Shown here piece after piece: positions 1 through 8,447 of a stretch of 64,000 bases of DNA (the stretch's first letter is position 1; the number at the start of each line of letters is the position of its first letter). The position numbers and the translations under genes were made by a program. The notes under the pieces were generated by a model, which saw nothing but the letters and a program-made list of their open reading frames with translations, had not been told where the DNA came from and did not search any database. This stretch comes from JBNNGK01 sp050268245 (GTDB lineage Bacteria > Pseudomonadota > Gammaproteobacteria > Enterobacterales > Enterobacteriaceae), in assembly GCF_050268245.1 (NCBI RefSeq), contig NZ_JBNNGK010000004.1, forward strand, positions 248,001-312,000, given 5' to 3'.

Positions 1-1
1 T

Positions 2-172
2 TACAGCGTGACCATTATGGATTTTGGCAGTGGATATCGTATCGACGGTGAAACGGATCAAGACTCAAACCTATTGTGCTTTGATGAAATGCCTGTAGAT
101 GCTCGATGTGTCGAAAAGAAGCCCCTTTTGTGGATTGATTGGAGCCAAAATACAGGGCTGTTTTATCGATAA
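2..172 (+). CDS. C-terminal part of an unrecognised protein (5' end outside window)
   Basis: An open frame enters from the window edge and codes 56 residues up to TAA at 170-172. The tail contains DFGSGYRIDGE and ends WSQNTGLFYR. I do not recognise the family. The downstream DNA (about 173-284) contains a decayed second version of the same ending, with a second NTGL-type tail near 252-270, so the gene may once have been tandemly duplicated. It lies just before a DUF3289 remnant; small genes beside such proteins are sometimes immunity genes, but that is only a guess here. Confidence 0.45.
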   Translation, partial: YSVTIMDFGSGYRIDGETDQDSNLLCFDEMPVDARCVEKKPLLWIDWSQNTGLFYR

Positions 173-270
173 TTACGCATATTTCAAAAATGATCTTCTT
201 GAGGTCTTTTTTTCGCGCGTAATCTCTCGCCGGGGTCTGAAGCATACTGGTCGGAATACAGGGCTGATAT

Positions 271-468
271 TTGATAGTTATTAGAGAGAGTTTCAGGGCG
301 AAGGTGCACTACCGTATTCAGGATCACTTTGGCCTCGATGATGATGATGTGCTGAACCCGCTATACCGGGAGTTTCGTATCTTCCGGCTGTGGTTCACGC
401 TCCAGCGCTGGGATGAATACGGCTATAAGCCATTTATCTCCGAGATGAATGCGACCGTCTCACGCTGA
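271..468 (+). pseudogene. Remnant of a DUF3289 family protein (C-terminal part)
   Basis: The frame gives about 65 residues. From residue 8 on they read like the C-terminus of DUF3289 proteins: AKVHYRIQDHFGLDDDD, then FRIFRLWFTLQRWDEYGYKPFI. Family members are several hundred residues long. No N-terminal part is found upstream, and the only available start is a TTG at 271 without a ribosome site. I therefore read it as a truncated relic. DUF3289 proteins are found in enterobacteria, often in accessory regions; their function is not established to my knowledge. Confidence 0.6.
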
Positions 469-509
469 ATGTGTCTCTAACCTGCCCATATTGCTACCGA
501 GTTCCATCG

Positions 510-865
510 TAGGGGCGTGGCATGCCGCGCCCGTGGTTATCCGATGGTGAATGTTGCAAACAAGGCCGGGCATGCCCGGCCACTACGGGATATGTGGTAT
601 TGATGGTTGACGCGATCGCCAGCGGTTTGTGCATAGGGGCGTGGCATGCCGCGCCTGCTGTTAACCGATGCTGAATGCTGTTAACCGATGCTGAATGCTG
701 TTAACCGATGCTGAATGCTGTGAACAAGGCCGGGCATGCCCGGCCACTACGGTGTATGTGGTAACGGTGGCTGACACGATCGCCAGCGGTTTGTGCGTAG
801 GGGCGTGGCATGCCGCGCCCGTGGTTAACCGATGGTGAATACCGCAAATAGGCCGGCCACGACGG
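510..865. repeat. Three-copy REP-like palindromic repeat cluster
   Basis: Three copies of one unit start at 510, 634 and 798. Each opens with an imperfect palindrome, ggggcgtggcatgccgcgcc. Copies 1 and 2 then carry a perfect 18-base palindrome, GGCCGGGCATGCCCGGCC (564-581 and 728-745). Copy 3 has lost the middle of this second palindrome (ggccggcc at 851). The linker, including cgatcgccagcggtttgtgc, is shared between copies. The layout resembles enterobacterial REP/BIME elements: intergenic, palindromic, in tandem. No coding frame explains it. Confidence 0.8.
661..720. repeat. Exact 20-bp tandem repeat, three copies
   Basis: The 20-mer ttaaccgatgctgaatgctg is repeated three times without mismatch at 661-680, 681-700 and 701-720, inside the second REP-like unit. 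It accounts for the 40-base difference between the 124-base first period and the 164-base second period. Perfect identity suggests recent slippage, so copy number may vary between strains. Confidence 0.85.
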
Positions 866-905
866 TGATGTACTGTTGGTTTTTAGCGACGAAGCGGTCA
901 TGGGT

Positions 906-923
906 TGTCGCTAACGAGAGACA
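906..923 (+). promoter_or_regulatory. Putative GlrR (QseF) binding site 1 for glmZ
   Basis: TGTC (906-909), ten bases, then GACA (920-923) matches exactly the TGTC-N10-GACA motif known for GlrR, the response regulator that activates sigma-54 transcription of glmY and, in many enterobacteria, glmZ. It lies about 220 bases upstream of the predicted GlmZ start. Confidence 0.7.
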
Positions 924-968
924 CGTAATGCATTGAATTTTAATCAATAAAATGACTTCACTCTAAGG

Positions 969-986
969 CGTCGTTATTAAGCGACA
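969..986 (+). promoter_or_regulatory. Putative GlrR (QseF) binding site 2 for glmZ
   Basis: CGTC (969-972), ten bases, GACA (983-986): one mismatch to the TGTC-N10-GACA motif, 63 bases from site 1. Paired upstream sites are usual for sigma-54 activators. Confidence 0.6.
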
Positions 987-1062
987 CTTCTGCCGGCTGC
1001 GCGATGAGCGAGATTGAGGCGGTTAACCGATGGGAAATGGTTTAAAAAACAAAATCGTTAAT

Positions 1063-1075
1063 AATCAATTAATTG
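1063..1075 (+). promoter_or_regulatory. Putative IHF site between GlrR sites and glmZ promoter
   Basis: AATCAATTAATTG fits the IHF consensus WATCAANNNNTTR at every fixed position and lies in an A/T-rich tract between the activator sites and the promoter. That is where a DNA bend would bring GlrR to the sigma-54 polymerase. IHF dependence of glmY/glmZ is known in enterobacteria; its use here is inferred. Confidence 0.6.
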
Positions 1076-1113
1076 TTTTTAATTTTATACAAATCGGTCT
1101 ATATCTATAAAGT

Positions 1114-1130
1114 TGGCATGGTAAGTGCAT
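1114..1130 (+). promoter_or_regulatory. Sigma-54 type promoter of glmZ
   Basis: TTGGCATGGTAAGTGCAT has the -24 GG at 1115-1116 and the -12 GC at 1127-1128, spaced as in the consensus TGGCAC-N5-TTGCA. The -12 GC is 13 bases before 1141, where similarity to E. coli GlmZ begins. Confidence 0.75.
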
Positions 1131-1140
1131 TATTGAGTGC

Positions 1141-1360
1141 GTAGATGCTCATTCCATTTCTTATGTTCGCCGAAGGCCTCATAAACCCTGGGAATGACGC
1201 AGAGCCGATTTAAGGTGCCTATCGCCCACCAGAACGATGAAAGTGTTGCTTTGCGATGCGGACATCACACTCCGGGCATAACGTTGAGTGAGGCACCACC
1301 CCTGTTGTTCTAGACCTGATTGCTTCTTTATACACTTGCCTAACGGCAAGTGTTTTTTTT
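1141..1360 (+). ncRNA. glmZ: Small regulatory RNA GlmZ
   Basis: The sequence from GTAGATGCTCATTCC through the conserved CATAACGTTGAGTGAGGCACC region matches the E. coli small RNA GlmZ. It sits at the conserved place, convergent with hemY. GlmZ base-pairs with and activates glmS mRNA (glucosamine-6-phosphate synthase) with Hfq; RapZ and RNase E cleave it, and GlmY counters that cleavage. The end is an intrinsic terminator: stem cacttgcc (1333-1340), loop taac, ggcaagtg (1345-1352), then eight T. A sigma-54 promoter with GlrR and IHF sites lies upstream. Confidence 0.92.
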
Positions 1361-1437
1361 GTCTATTAATTTACGCACGCAGTAGTGCTGATGGTAGCGA
1401 CAAGCAGTGAAGGCAAGCTGTGGGGCAATGGATTCCG

Positions 1438-1466
1438 AAAAAAAAGCGCGACCGGTTGGTCACGCT
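1438..1466 (-). terminator. Intrinsic terminator of the hem operon
   Basis: Read on the minus strand, AGCGTGACC (1466-1458), loop AACC, GGTCGCGCT (1453-1445) with one G-U pair, then about eight U (1445-1438). It lies 22 bases after the hemY stop. Confidence 0.8.
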
Positions 1467-1487
1467 TTTGCTGAAGGGCTAATTGTG

Positions 1488-2681
1488 TTACTCGCCGTTT
1501 TGTTTCAGGGTCAGCATTAACCCTTCGCGCCGCATTTCTGCGGCTTCTTGCGAGCGATGCAGTTTTTCCAGTACGTCTGCCAGCCAAGCATAATCATAGG
1601 CATCTGGGCGTTGCGCCAGCGCTGTACGGAATGCCTCGCTTGCCTGCTGCCATTCACCTTGTTTCATCAGCAACTGGCCGAGGGTGCTATTCACGAGCGG
1701 CGTCTCGCCATGTTGTTTGATTTGCTGGCGTAGTGTTTTTTCCAACTGTTCCGGTTTACCAGACTTAATACGTGGGATCAGCAGCACCAAGCGCTCGTCA
1801 TATTGGCGTTTCAGGCCATCGATCACGATCTCTTGTGCCATCTCGTGATCGTTGCACTCGATCAAATGTTCCACCATCGCGATCTGTAACAGCACGTCAT
1901 GGCGAACTTTACGGCTTTGATCTTTCCACCAGCGTTTTAGGCCTTCGCTGCCTTCATCCGCCATCGCTTGATTCATCAGGCCGATATAGGCCTGTTGCTG
2001 TAAGGTCTGCAATTCATCTTCGCTGTGCAGGTTGATTTTGCTCATCGATGGCAAGATTTCGAGCAGCGAAGCGTATGCGCCGGTACGCAGATAGGCCTGC
2101 TCCGCCAGACGTAGTACTTCTGGATGACGCGGTGCCTGATTAAGCAGAGCATCGACGCCGTGTCGCGCCGCATGTGTTTCACCCTGCGCCAACTGGATGC
2201 GCACGCGGGTGATATCAACCGGCAGTTGATCGGTATCCGCGGCTTCTGCGGCACGTTCCAAATATTGGTTAGTACGGAAATCATCGCCGCGCTGCTGTGC
2301 GGCTTCGGCGGCTAACAGATAGTTCACCACCGGCTGTTCGGCGTGATCGGCGTTGCGCGTCAGCAACTTCTCGACCTGTTTGTAATCCCCTTCGGCCAGT
2401 TTGACCAGCGCCGCTTTGGTTTGCTTGCTTGCGCGGGTACGTTTACGGCTAAGGAACCAGCCTCGGGTACGGGCACCCGTACGGAAGATGCGCCGTAGGA
2501 TCCATTCGATGATAAACAGGATCACGAATAACAGAATGCCGATGATGACCAGACCGGTGACGCTGGTTTCAATATTGTAGCTGTCGGTTTGGATCAGCAC
2601 ATAACCTTGGTGACCCGCTAACATCGGACCTACCACCACACTGGCGATCAGCACCAGGAACAGGAATAACACGCGTAACAT
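1488..2681 (-). CDS. hemY: HemY, membrane TPR protein of the heme operon
   Basis: Protein of 397 residues, the usual enterobacterial HemY length (about 398). Two membrane segments lie at about residues 2-22 and 42-62, followed by a cytoplasmic arginine-rich linker and a long helical TPR region ending in the typical DAYDYAWLADVLEKL repeat. It is the last gene of hemCDXY, three bases after hemX. It is not the protoporphyrinogen oxidase also called HemY. Its role in tetrapyrrole synthesis is not settled; a scaffold or assembly function has been proposed. Confidence 0.93.
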   Translation of the reverse strand: MLRVLFLFLVLIASVVVGPMLAGHQGYVLIQTDSYNIETSVTGLVIIGILLFVILFIIEWILRRIFRTGARTRGWFLSRKRTRASKQTKAALVKLAEGDYKQVEKLLTRNADHAEQPVVNYLLAAEAAQQRGDDFRTNQYLERAAEAADTDQLPVDITRVRIQLAQGETHAARHGVDALLNQAPRHPEVLRLAEQAYLRTGAYASLLEILPSMSKINLHSEDELQTLQQQAYIGLMNQAMADEGSEGLKRWWKDQSRKVRHDVLLQIAMVEHLIECNDHEMAQEIVIDGLKRQYDERLVLLIPRIKSGKPEQLEKTLRQQIKQHGETPLVNSTLGQLLMKQGEWQQASEAFRTALAQRPDAYDYAWLADVLEKLHRSQEAAEMRREGLMLTLKQNGE

Positions 2682-2684
2682 GGC

Positions 2685-3815
2685 TTATCCCTCCTGATGG
2701 GTGGCAGTGCCTTGCGCCATTAGATTGCGCACGCGGGTCTGCATCAGTTTTTCTAGCAGAGGCTGGCTTTTCAGCTGTTCCGGCACGTCCATTGAAATAG
2801 GCTGCTGGCTCAGACTGTCTACGTCCTCGAGGAAGGCTTTGGTTGCCGGATCGTTGTTATCAAAATAAGCCCGCACCCATGTGGAGATGGTTTCCAACGA
2901 CTGCTTGTAGGTTTCGTTTTGATGGCGTGGTACCGCTTGAGCTGCAACCAGCAGGCGTGAACGGATGTTTTCACGCAGGTAGATGTCTTGATTCGGTGCC
3001 AACAACGGCTCGGCACTGCTATCACGCCGACGGATAGTAATAAAGTCGGCCATAAAGTTATGCCAGCTTTTAGTCAGGTTCTGCCGCCATTCGCTCAGCG
3101 AACTGGAAAGTTCGGAGCTGTCTTGATCCATCGGCGCTTCGTCGCTGTCGTTATCAGCCAGACGCAGGTTATCTACCTGATTGGAAAGCTGATTTACCTT
3201 AAGGATAATGCCGTCAAAATCGACTTGCGCGACGGTAGACAGTGCACTGATGTCTTCGGTAATGGCGCGACGTACATCCATCAGGCTCGGATCATTCATA
3301 TCTGCCAGGCTGGCGTCGGCGCTTTTCAGCAGCGTCGCTGCGGTGGTGATGTCCTGATCGCTCCACAGTTTACGCCCGGCCATTTTCACTAGGAAATCGG
3401 CCTGAGCGAGCAGCCAGGTTTTCGCATCGTTGCCAGATATCGTGGCGATTTTTTCCTGTAACTCGGTCAATTGGCGCGATAGCGAATTTTGCTCGCGATC
3501 GGCGGCTTCTAACGTTTTGCCCTGCTGTTGCAACAACGCTTCCAGCGCGTTTTTTTCCTGCTGCTGGCTTTGTTTGAGATCGGACATTTGTTGTTGCAGG
3601 CTTTGATTTGCGGCGATCAACGTCTGTGCCTGTTGGTGCGTATGGTAATAACCCCCTGCGCCGAGTGCGATAACCAATACGATGGCAATGGCACCGAGCA
3701 CCGGGCCGGTATGACTACCTTTACTTTTACGGCTCTCTGCCGCTGGCTGTTGTGGGCTCTCAGCCGCGTGGTTTGATTCTTCAACCGAGGCGGATGGGGT
3801 ATTTTGTTCCGTCAT
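2685..3815 (-). CDS. hemX: HemX, inner-membrane coiled-coil protein
   Basis: Protein of 376 residues from the ATG at 3815 (MTEQNTPSA, as in E. coli HemX); the frame stays open five codons further upstream. It has an acidic and glutamine-rich N-terminus, one membrane segment (residues about 39-60, GPVLGAIAIVLVIALGAGGYY), a glutamine/leucine-rich coiled coil (about 70-130) and a periplasmic or cytosolic C-terminal domain. Databases often label HemX an uroporphyrinogen methyltransferase, but no SAM-methyltransferase motif is seen. It lies 23 bases after hemD in the hem operon. Confidence 0.92.
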   Translation of the reverse strand: MTEQNTPSASVEESNHAAESPQQPAAESRKSKGSHTGPVLGAIAIVLVIALGAGGYYHTHQQAQTLIAANQSLQQQMSDLKQSQQQEKNALEALLQQQGKTLEAADREQNSLSRQLTELQEKIATISGNDAKTWLLAQADFLVKMAGRKLWSDQDITTAATLLKSADASLADMNDPSLMDVRRAITEDISALSTVAQVDFDGIILKVNQLSNQVDNLRLADNDSDEAPMDQDSSELSSSLSEWRQNLTKSWHNFMADFITIRRRDSSAEPLLAPNQDIYLRENIRSRLLVAAQAVPRHQNETYKQSLETISTWVRAYFDNNDPATKAFLEDVDSLSQQPISMDVPEQLKSQPLLEKLMQTRVRNLMAQGTATHQEG

Positions 3816-3838
3816 AGTGGTACATCCCATGGTCAGAT

Positions 3839-4579
3839 TTATTGTAGCGCGCGGATAAGCGCGTCATTATCGGCGTTGTCGGCTACCCGAATACTGCTCC
3901 AGCCCAATTCCCGGGCGAGGGTAGCGAGGCGTTCGCTGACGACTATCAGGCGGCAATGCAATAGCCAAGAAACACGATAGTAATCAGGAACTAAATTATA
4001 AAGCTGTTGTAACATTTCTCCGCTGGTGACCACCAGTGTATCAATACCAGCACGTTGCCAGTGAGCGCTTTGCTCCGCGCCGTCGTAATGTACTGGGCTG
4101 CGCTGATAACATTCATAATAGCTGATGTTGGCACCACGTTCGCGCAATGTATCGCCGAGCAGCTCTCTCCCGCCGTTACCGCGTAAAATCATCGCCTGCT
4201 TGCCTTCAAGTTTTTGCAAGGCAGGTAATAATAGCAGTGTTTCACTAATTTGCCGTTCGTGAGGGTATTCCACCGGTAGGCTGGTGATGCGATGCAACGC
4301 CAATGCGGTGCTGCGGCCGATGGCGTAATAGCTCGGTTTCACCGGCCATGACAGACCCGCGCGGCCGATGACCGAATGGGCATAATTGACGGAGTGTTGC
4401 GACAGTACGAATACCAAATCGCCATAGTGGAGCTGCTGTAGCGCTTGTGGCAGTTGAGGCAGATCGGCTCCGGGGGCGAAGTCAATCAACGGAGCATGAT
4501 AGGCAATTCGCCCCAGCAAGCGCAGGCGGCTTATCAGTTGTTCACCGAAAGGTGAGGGGCGAGTGACCAAAATTGTCAT
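3839..4579 (-). CDS. hemD: Uroporphyrinogen-III synthase
   Basis: Protein of 246 residues, the E. coli size. It inverts ring D and cyclises hydroxymethylbilane to uroporphyrinogen III, the branch point to heme, siroheme and B12. The family hallmarks are visible: TRPSPFGEQL at the N-terminus, the central YAIGRSTALAL, and TLVVTSGEMLQQL in the second half. Its start overlaps the hemC stop by four bases (ATGA), so the two consecutive enzymes are translationally coupled. Confidence 0.95.
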   Translation of the reverse strand: MTILVTRPSPFGEQLISRLRLLGRIAYHAPLIDFAPGADLPQLPQALQQLHYGDLVFVLSQHSVNYAHSVIGRAGLSWPVKPSYYAIGRSTALALHRITSLPVEYPHERQISETLLLLPALQKLEGKQAMILRGNGGRELLGDTLRERGANISYYECYQRSPVHYDGAEQSAHWQRAGIDTLVVTSGEMLQQLYNLVPDYYRVSWLLHCRLIVVSERLATLARELGWSSIRVADNADNDALIRALQ

Positions 4580-5517
4580 GCCGGAGGATTTCCCTGATAA
4601 ACCTCATGTAGAATTTCACGCGCACCCTTAGCCAGCAGTTCTTCCGCCAGTTCGATGCCCATTTGTTCCGCCTGTGCTCGCGGGCCACGGCGTTCGCCGC
4701 GTACCATCTGGCTGCCATCGGGTGCACCGACCAGCGCGCGTAGCCACAGTTGATCGCCGTCTAGCTCGGCGTAACTGCCGATCGGCACCTGACAACCGCC
4801 TTCTAACCGCGTATTCATCGCGCGCTCTGCACAGACGCGAGTCGCGGTGTCGTCGTGATTCAACGGTGCCAGTAAAGCGCGCGTGACGTCATCATCAAGG
4901 CGGCATTCAATACCTACTGCGCCTTGGCCAACGGCCGGTAACGACTCTTCGGGACGCATCGCGTCGCGGATGCGTTGTTCTAATCCCAGACGTTTTAACC
5001 CGGCAACGGCCAGAATAATCGCGTCGTAATCGCCATTATCAAGCTTGGCCAAACGCGTGCCGACGTTACCGCGCAGATCGCGCACAATCAGGTCAGGGCG
5101 ACGTTGGCGCAATTGGCACTGGCGGCGCAGGCTAGAGGTGCCCACCACGCTGCCTTGCGGCAGTTGGTCGAGTGACGGATAACGATTGGATACAAATGCG
5201 TCGCGTGGATCGTCGCGCTCGCAAATGGTCACCAAGCCTAGGCCGGCAGGAAATTCTACCGGCACGTCCTTCATCGAATGCACGGCGATATCCGCCCGCC
5301 CTTCCAGTAACGCGAGCTCCAGTTCTTTAACAAACAGGCCTTTGCCGCCGACTTTTGCCAGCGGCGTATCCAAGATAATGTCGCCGCGCGTTACCATCGG
5401 CACCAGCTCAACCTGTAAACCCGGATGGCTTGCCATCAGGCGCTGCTGCACATAATGAGCCTGCCAGAGCGCCAGCGGACTTTGTCGGGTGGCAATTCGA
5501 ATAATTTTGTCTAACAT
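4576..5517 (-). CDS. hemC: Porphobilinogen deaminase (hydroxymethylbilane synthase)
   Basis: Protein of 313 residues starting MLDKIIRIATRQSPLALWQA. It polymerises four porphobilinogens to hydroxymethylbilane in the cytosol. Visible are the catalytic Asp region (HSMKDVPVEFP, residues about 80-90), the substrate-binding arginines in GTSSLRRQCQLR and LRGNVGTRL, and the dipyrromethane-cofactor cysteine in LEGGCQVPIGSYAEL (about residue 242). First gene of hemCDXY, divergent from cyaA. Confidence 0.97.
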   Translation of the reverse strand: MLDKIIRIATRQSPLALWQAHYVQQRLMASHPGLQVELVPMVTRGDIILDTPLAKVGGKGLFVKELELALLEGRADIAVHSMKDVPVEFPAGLGLVTICERDDPRDAFVSNRYPSLDQLPQGSVVGTSSLRRQCQLRQRRPDLIVRDLRGNVGTRLAKLDNGDYDAIILAVAGLKRLGLEQRIRDAMRPEESLPAVGQGAVGIECRLDDDVTRALLAPLNHDDTATRVCAERAMNTRLEGGCQVPIGSYAELDGDQLWLRALVGAPDGSQMVRGERRGPRAQAEQMGIELAEELLAKGAREILHEVYQGNPPA

Positions 5518-5832
5518 GCTTGTTACCGTTTTTATAATTCGCCGTTCATCCTACCACTGAGGATATAAACTGTCAGTGTAAGAAGCCATAAGCGAAGAAA
5601 GGATAACGGAATCAAAGGGAGGTGGATAAATTTAGGGGGCAGTTAACACTGCAGGTAAATCGTTTAGAGAAACGCCAGGCTCAGTGTGTCGCGTTACCTT
5701 CTTTACGGTCAATCAGCAAGGTGTTAAATTGATCACGTTTCCAGCAATAAGTCGTCAACTATTCTTCTAAACTAACGGCGCTTATGGAATACGGGTTTTT
5801 TTCTAGGCACCGGGATAATCAGGCGAGACGTC
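5518..5832. promoter_or_regulatory. Divergent hemC-cyaA control region
   Basis: These 315 bases separate the hemC and cyaA starts and must hold both promoters. The clear element is the CRP site at 5722-5737, listed separately. The ORF that opens at 5784 in another frame overlaps cyaA and looks spurious. Confidence 0.6.
5722..5737 (+). promoter_or_regulatory. CRP-cAMP site upstream of cyaA
   Basis: TGTTAAATTGATCACG has the TGTGA-N6-TCACA layout with two mismatches, and reads essentially as the known CRP site of the E. coli cyaA promoter, through which CRP-cAMP represses adenylate cyclase synthesis. It lies about 95 bases before the cyaA start. Confidence 0.8.
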
Positions 5833-8388
5833 TTGTACCTCTACATCGAGACACTGAAACAAAGACTGGATGCGATCAATCAATTACGTATCGATCGCGC
5901 CTTGGCTGCAATGAAACCTGCTTTTCAACGGGTTTACAGTTTGTTGCCAACCTTATTACATCATCATCATCCACTGATGCCGGGTTACCTAAATGGTAAC
6001 GTTCCCCATGGTATCTGCCTCTACACGCCCGATGAAAGCCAACAATCTTATCTAAATGATTTAGAAGATAAATGGGGCAGCCCATTTGAAAAACTCGCCA
6101 GTGGGGAATTGCCCATTACCGGTGTTTATTCGATGGGCAGCACCTCGTCAATTGGCCAAAGTTGCAGCTCGGATTTGGATATCTGGGTCTGTCATCAATC
6201 TTGGCTCGATAATGAAGAACGCCATCGCTTACAGCAAAAATGCAGCCTGTTAGAAAAATGGGCGGCCTCAATGGGCGTGGAAGTCAGCTTCTTCCTGATC
6301 GATGAAAACCGTTTTCGCCATAATGAAAGCGGCAGCTTGGGCGGTGAGGATTGTGGTTCCACCCAACATATTTTGCTGTTGGATGAGTTTTACCGCACCG
6401 CAGTGCGTTTGGCCGGCAAACGTATTCTATGGAATATGGTGCCTGGTGATGAAGAAGCGCATTACGATGAGTATGTGTTATCGCTCTATTCCCAAGGCGC
6501 GTTGACGCCAAATGAATGGTTGGATCTCGGTGGCCTGAGCACGCTGTCGGCAGAAGAATACTTCGGTGCCAGCCTGTGGCAACTGTATAAAAGCATCGAT
6601 TCGCCGTACAAAGCGGTGCTGAAAACCTTGTTGTTGGAAGCCTACTCTTGGGAATACCCCAATACGCAACTGTTGGCGATGGGCATCAAACAACGTCTGC
6701 ATCAAGGCGAAATTGTCTGCTTTGGCCTCGATGCCTACTGCATGATGTTGGAACGGGTTACCCACTATTTAACCCAGATTAATGATCTGCCTCGTCTCGA
6801 TCTGGCTCGCCGTTGTTTCTATCTTAAAGTGTGTGAAAAACTGTCACTCACCCATGCCAGTGTTGGGTGGCGACGTGAGATCCTGAGCCAATTAGTCAGT
6901 GAATGGGGCTGGGATGACACGCGGTTGGCAATTTTGGATAACCGCGCCAATTGGAAGATAGGGCGGGTGCGCGAAGCGCATAATGAATTGCTTGATGCGA
7001 TGATGCAGAGCTATCGTAATTTGATCCGCTTCGCACGGCGTAACAACTTGAGTGTCAGTGCCAGCCCGCAGGATATTGGCGTGCTGACCCGCAAGCTGTA
7101 CGCGGCGTTTGAAGCGTTGCCGGGTAAGGTTACGCTGGTTAACCCGCAAATTTCGCCCGATCTGTCGGAAAACGATTTAACCTTTATTCATGTGCCGATT
7201 GGCCGTGCTAACCGCACCGGTTGGTATCTGTATAATCAGGCACCCGCGATGGATTCTATCGTTAGTCATCAACCGTTGGAATATAACCGCTATCTCAACA
7301 AGCTGGTGGCTTGGGCCTATTTCAACGGCTTACTGACATCGCGTACGCGTCTGCACATTAAAAGCGGCAACCTATGTGATACCGCGAAGTTGCAGGAGTT
7401 GGTGGCGGATGTCTCGCATAGCTTCCCACTGCGTTTGCCTGCGCCAACGCCCAAAGCGCTATACAGCCCTTGTGAGATTCGTCATTTGGCGATCATCGTC
7501 AATTTGGAAAACGATCCGACAGCGGCCTTCCGCAATCAGGTGGTGCACTTTGATTTCCGCAAGCTGGATGTATTCAGTTTTGGTCAACAACAGCAATGCC
7601 TGGTGGGCAGCATCGATTTGCTGTATCGCAATTCGTGGAATGAAGTGCGCACATTGCATTTCAGCGGTGAGCAATCGGTACTGGAAGCGTTAAAAACCAT
7701 TCTCGGGAAGATGCATCAGGATGCTGCGCCACCGGAGACGGTCGAGGTGTTCTGCTACAGCCAGCACCTACGTGGCCTGATTCGCACTCGAATTCAGCAA
7801 TTAATCACTGAATGTATTGAACTGCGACTTTCCAGTACGCGTCTTGAACCGGGCCGCTTTAAAGCGGTACGCGTTGCCGGGCAGACTTGGGGGTTGTTCT
7901 TCGAACGATTAAGTGTGTCAGTACAGAAATTGGAAAACGCCGTCGAGTTTTACGGTGCGATCTCCAACAATAAACTGCATGGCTTGTCGATTAAGGTCGA
8001 AACCGATCAGGTTCATTTGCCACCGGTGGTGGACGGTTTCGCCAGTGAAGGCATCATCCAGTTCTTCTTCGAAGATACGACTGATGAGAAAGGCTTCAAC
8101 ATTTATATTTTGGATGAGTCCAACCGCGTTGAAGTGTATCACCATTGTGAAGGCAGCAAAGAAGAGCTGGTGCGCGACGTAAGCCGTTTTTATTCATCGT
8201 CGCATGATCGCTTTACTTACGGCTCCAGTTTCATCAACTTCAACTTGCCCCAGTTTTATCAGATCGTACAAATTGACGATCGCACGCAGGTAATTCCATT
8301 TCGCAGTAATGCATTGTCGAGCTTATGTGTTCCCTTAGCGGACGGCAGTGTACCGCAGCCGTTGAAACAACAATTTCAATTGCATTGA
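5833..8388 (+). CDS. cyaA: Class I adenylate cyclase
   Basis: Protein of 851 residues (E. coli 848), making cAMP from ATP. The catalytic N-terminal half carries the nucleotidyltransferase signature GSTSSIGQSCSSDLDIWVCH (about residues 100-119). The C-terminal half is the regulatory domain sensitive to glucose-PTS EIIA. The start is the TTG at 5833 (TTG TAC CTC TAC ATC GAG); E. coli cyaA also uses TTG, a known brake on cyclase synthesis. No ATG gives a better fit. A CRP site lies upstream. Confidence 0.97.
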   Translation: MYLYIETLKQRLDAINQLRIDRALAAMKPAFQRVYSLLPTLLHHHHPLMPGYLNGNVPHGICLYTPDESQQSYLNDLEDKWGSPFEKLASGELPITGVYSMGSTSSIGQSCSSDLDIWVCHQSWLDNEERHRLQQKCSLLEKWAASMGVEVSFFLIDENRFRHNESGSLGGEDCGSTQHILLLDEFYRTAVRLAGKRILWNMVPGDEEAHYDEYVLSLYSQGALTPNEWLDLGGLSTLSAEEYFGASLWQLYKSIDSPYKAVLKTLLLEAYSWEYPNTQLLAMGIKQRLHQGEIVCFGLDAYCMMLERVTHYLTQINDLPRLDLARRCFYLKVCEKLSLTHASVGWRREILSQLVSEWGWDDTRLAILDNRANWKIGRVREAHNELLDAMMQSYRNLIRFARRNNLSVSASPQDIGVLTRKLYAAFEALPGKVTLVNPQISPDLSENDLTFIHVPIGRANRTGWYLYNQAPAMDSIVSHQPLEYNRYLNKLVAWAYFNGLLTSRTRLHIKSGNLCDTAKLQELVADVSHSFPLRLPAPTPKALYSPCEIRHLAIIVNLENDPTAAFRNQVVHFDFRKLDVFSFGQQQQCLVGSIDLLYRNSWNEVRTLHFSGEQSVLEALKTILGKMHQDAAPPETVEVFCYSQHLRGLIRTRIQQLITECIELRLSSTRLEPGRFKAVRVAGQTWGLFFERLSVSVQKLENAVEFYGAISNNKLHGLSIKVETDQVHLPPVVDGFASEGIIQFFFEDTTDEKGFNIYILDESNRVEVYHHCEGSKEELVRDVSRFYSSSHDRFTYGSSFINFNLPQFYQIVQIDDRTQVIPFRSNALSSLCVPLADGSVPQPLKQQFQLH

Positions 8389-8447
8389 TGTCTTGGGGGC
8401 ACAACCTCTGGTGTCTTGAGGTCGATTCTGCCCCCGGATGGCGCAGG

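Noticed and set aside
564..745. Repeated palindromes as a CRISPR array
   Set aside because: Spacing is irregular, linkers are themselves repeated rather than unique, and no cas genes are present.
2685..3815. HemX as uroporphyrinogen-III C-methyltransferase, a common database label
   Set aside because: No SAM-methyltransferase motif; the sequence is a membrane anchor with coiled coil.
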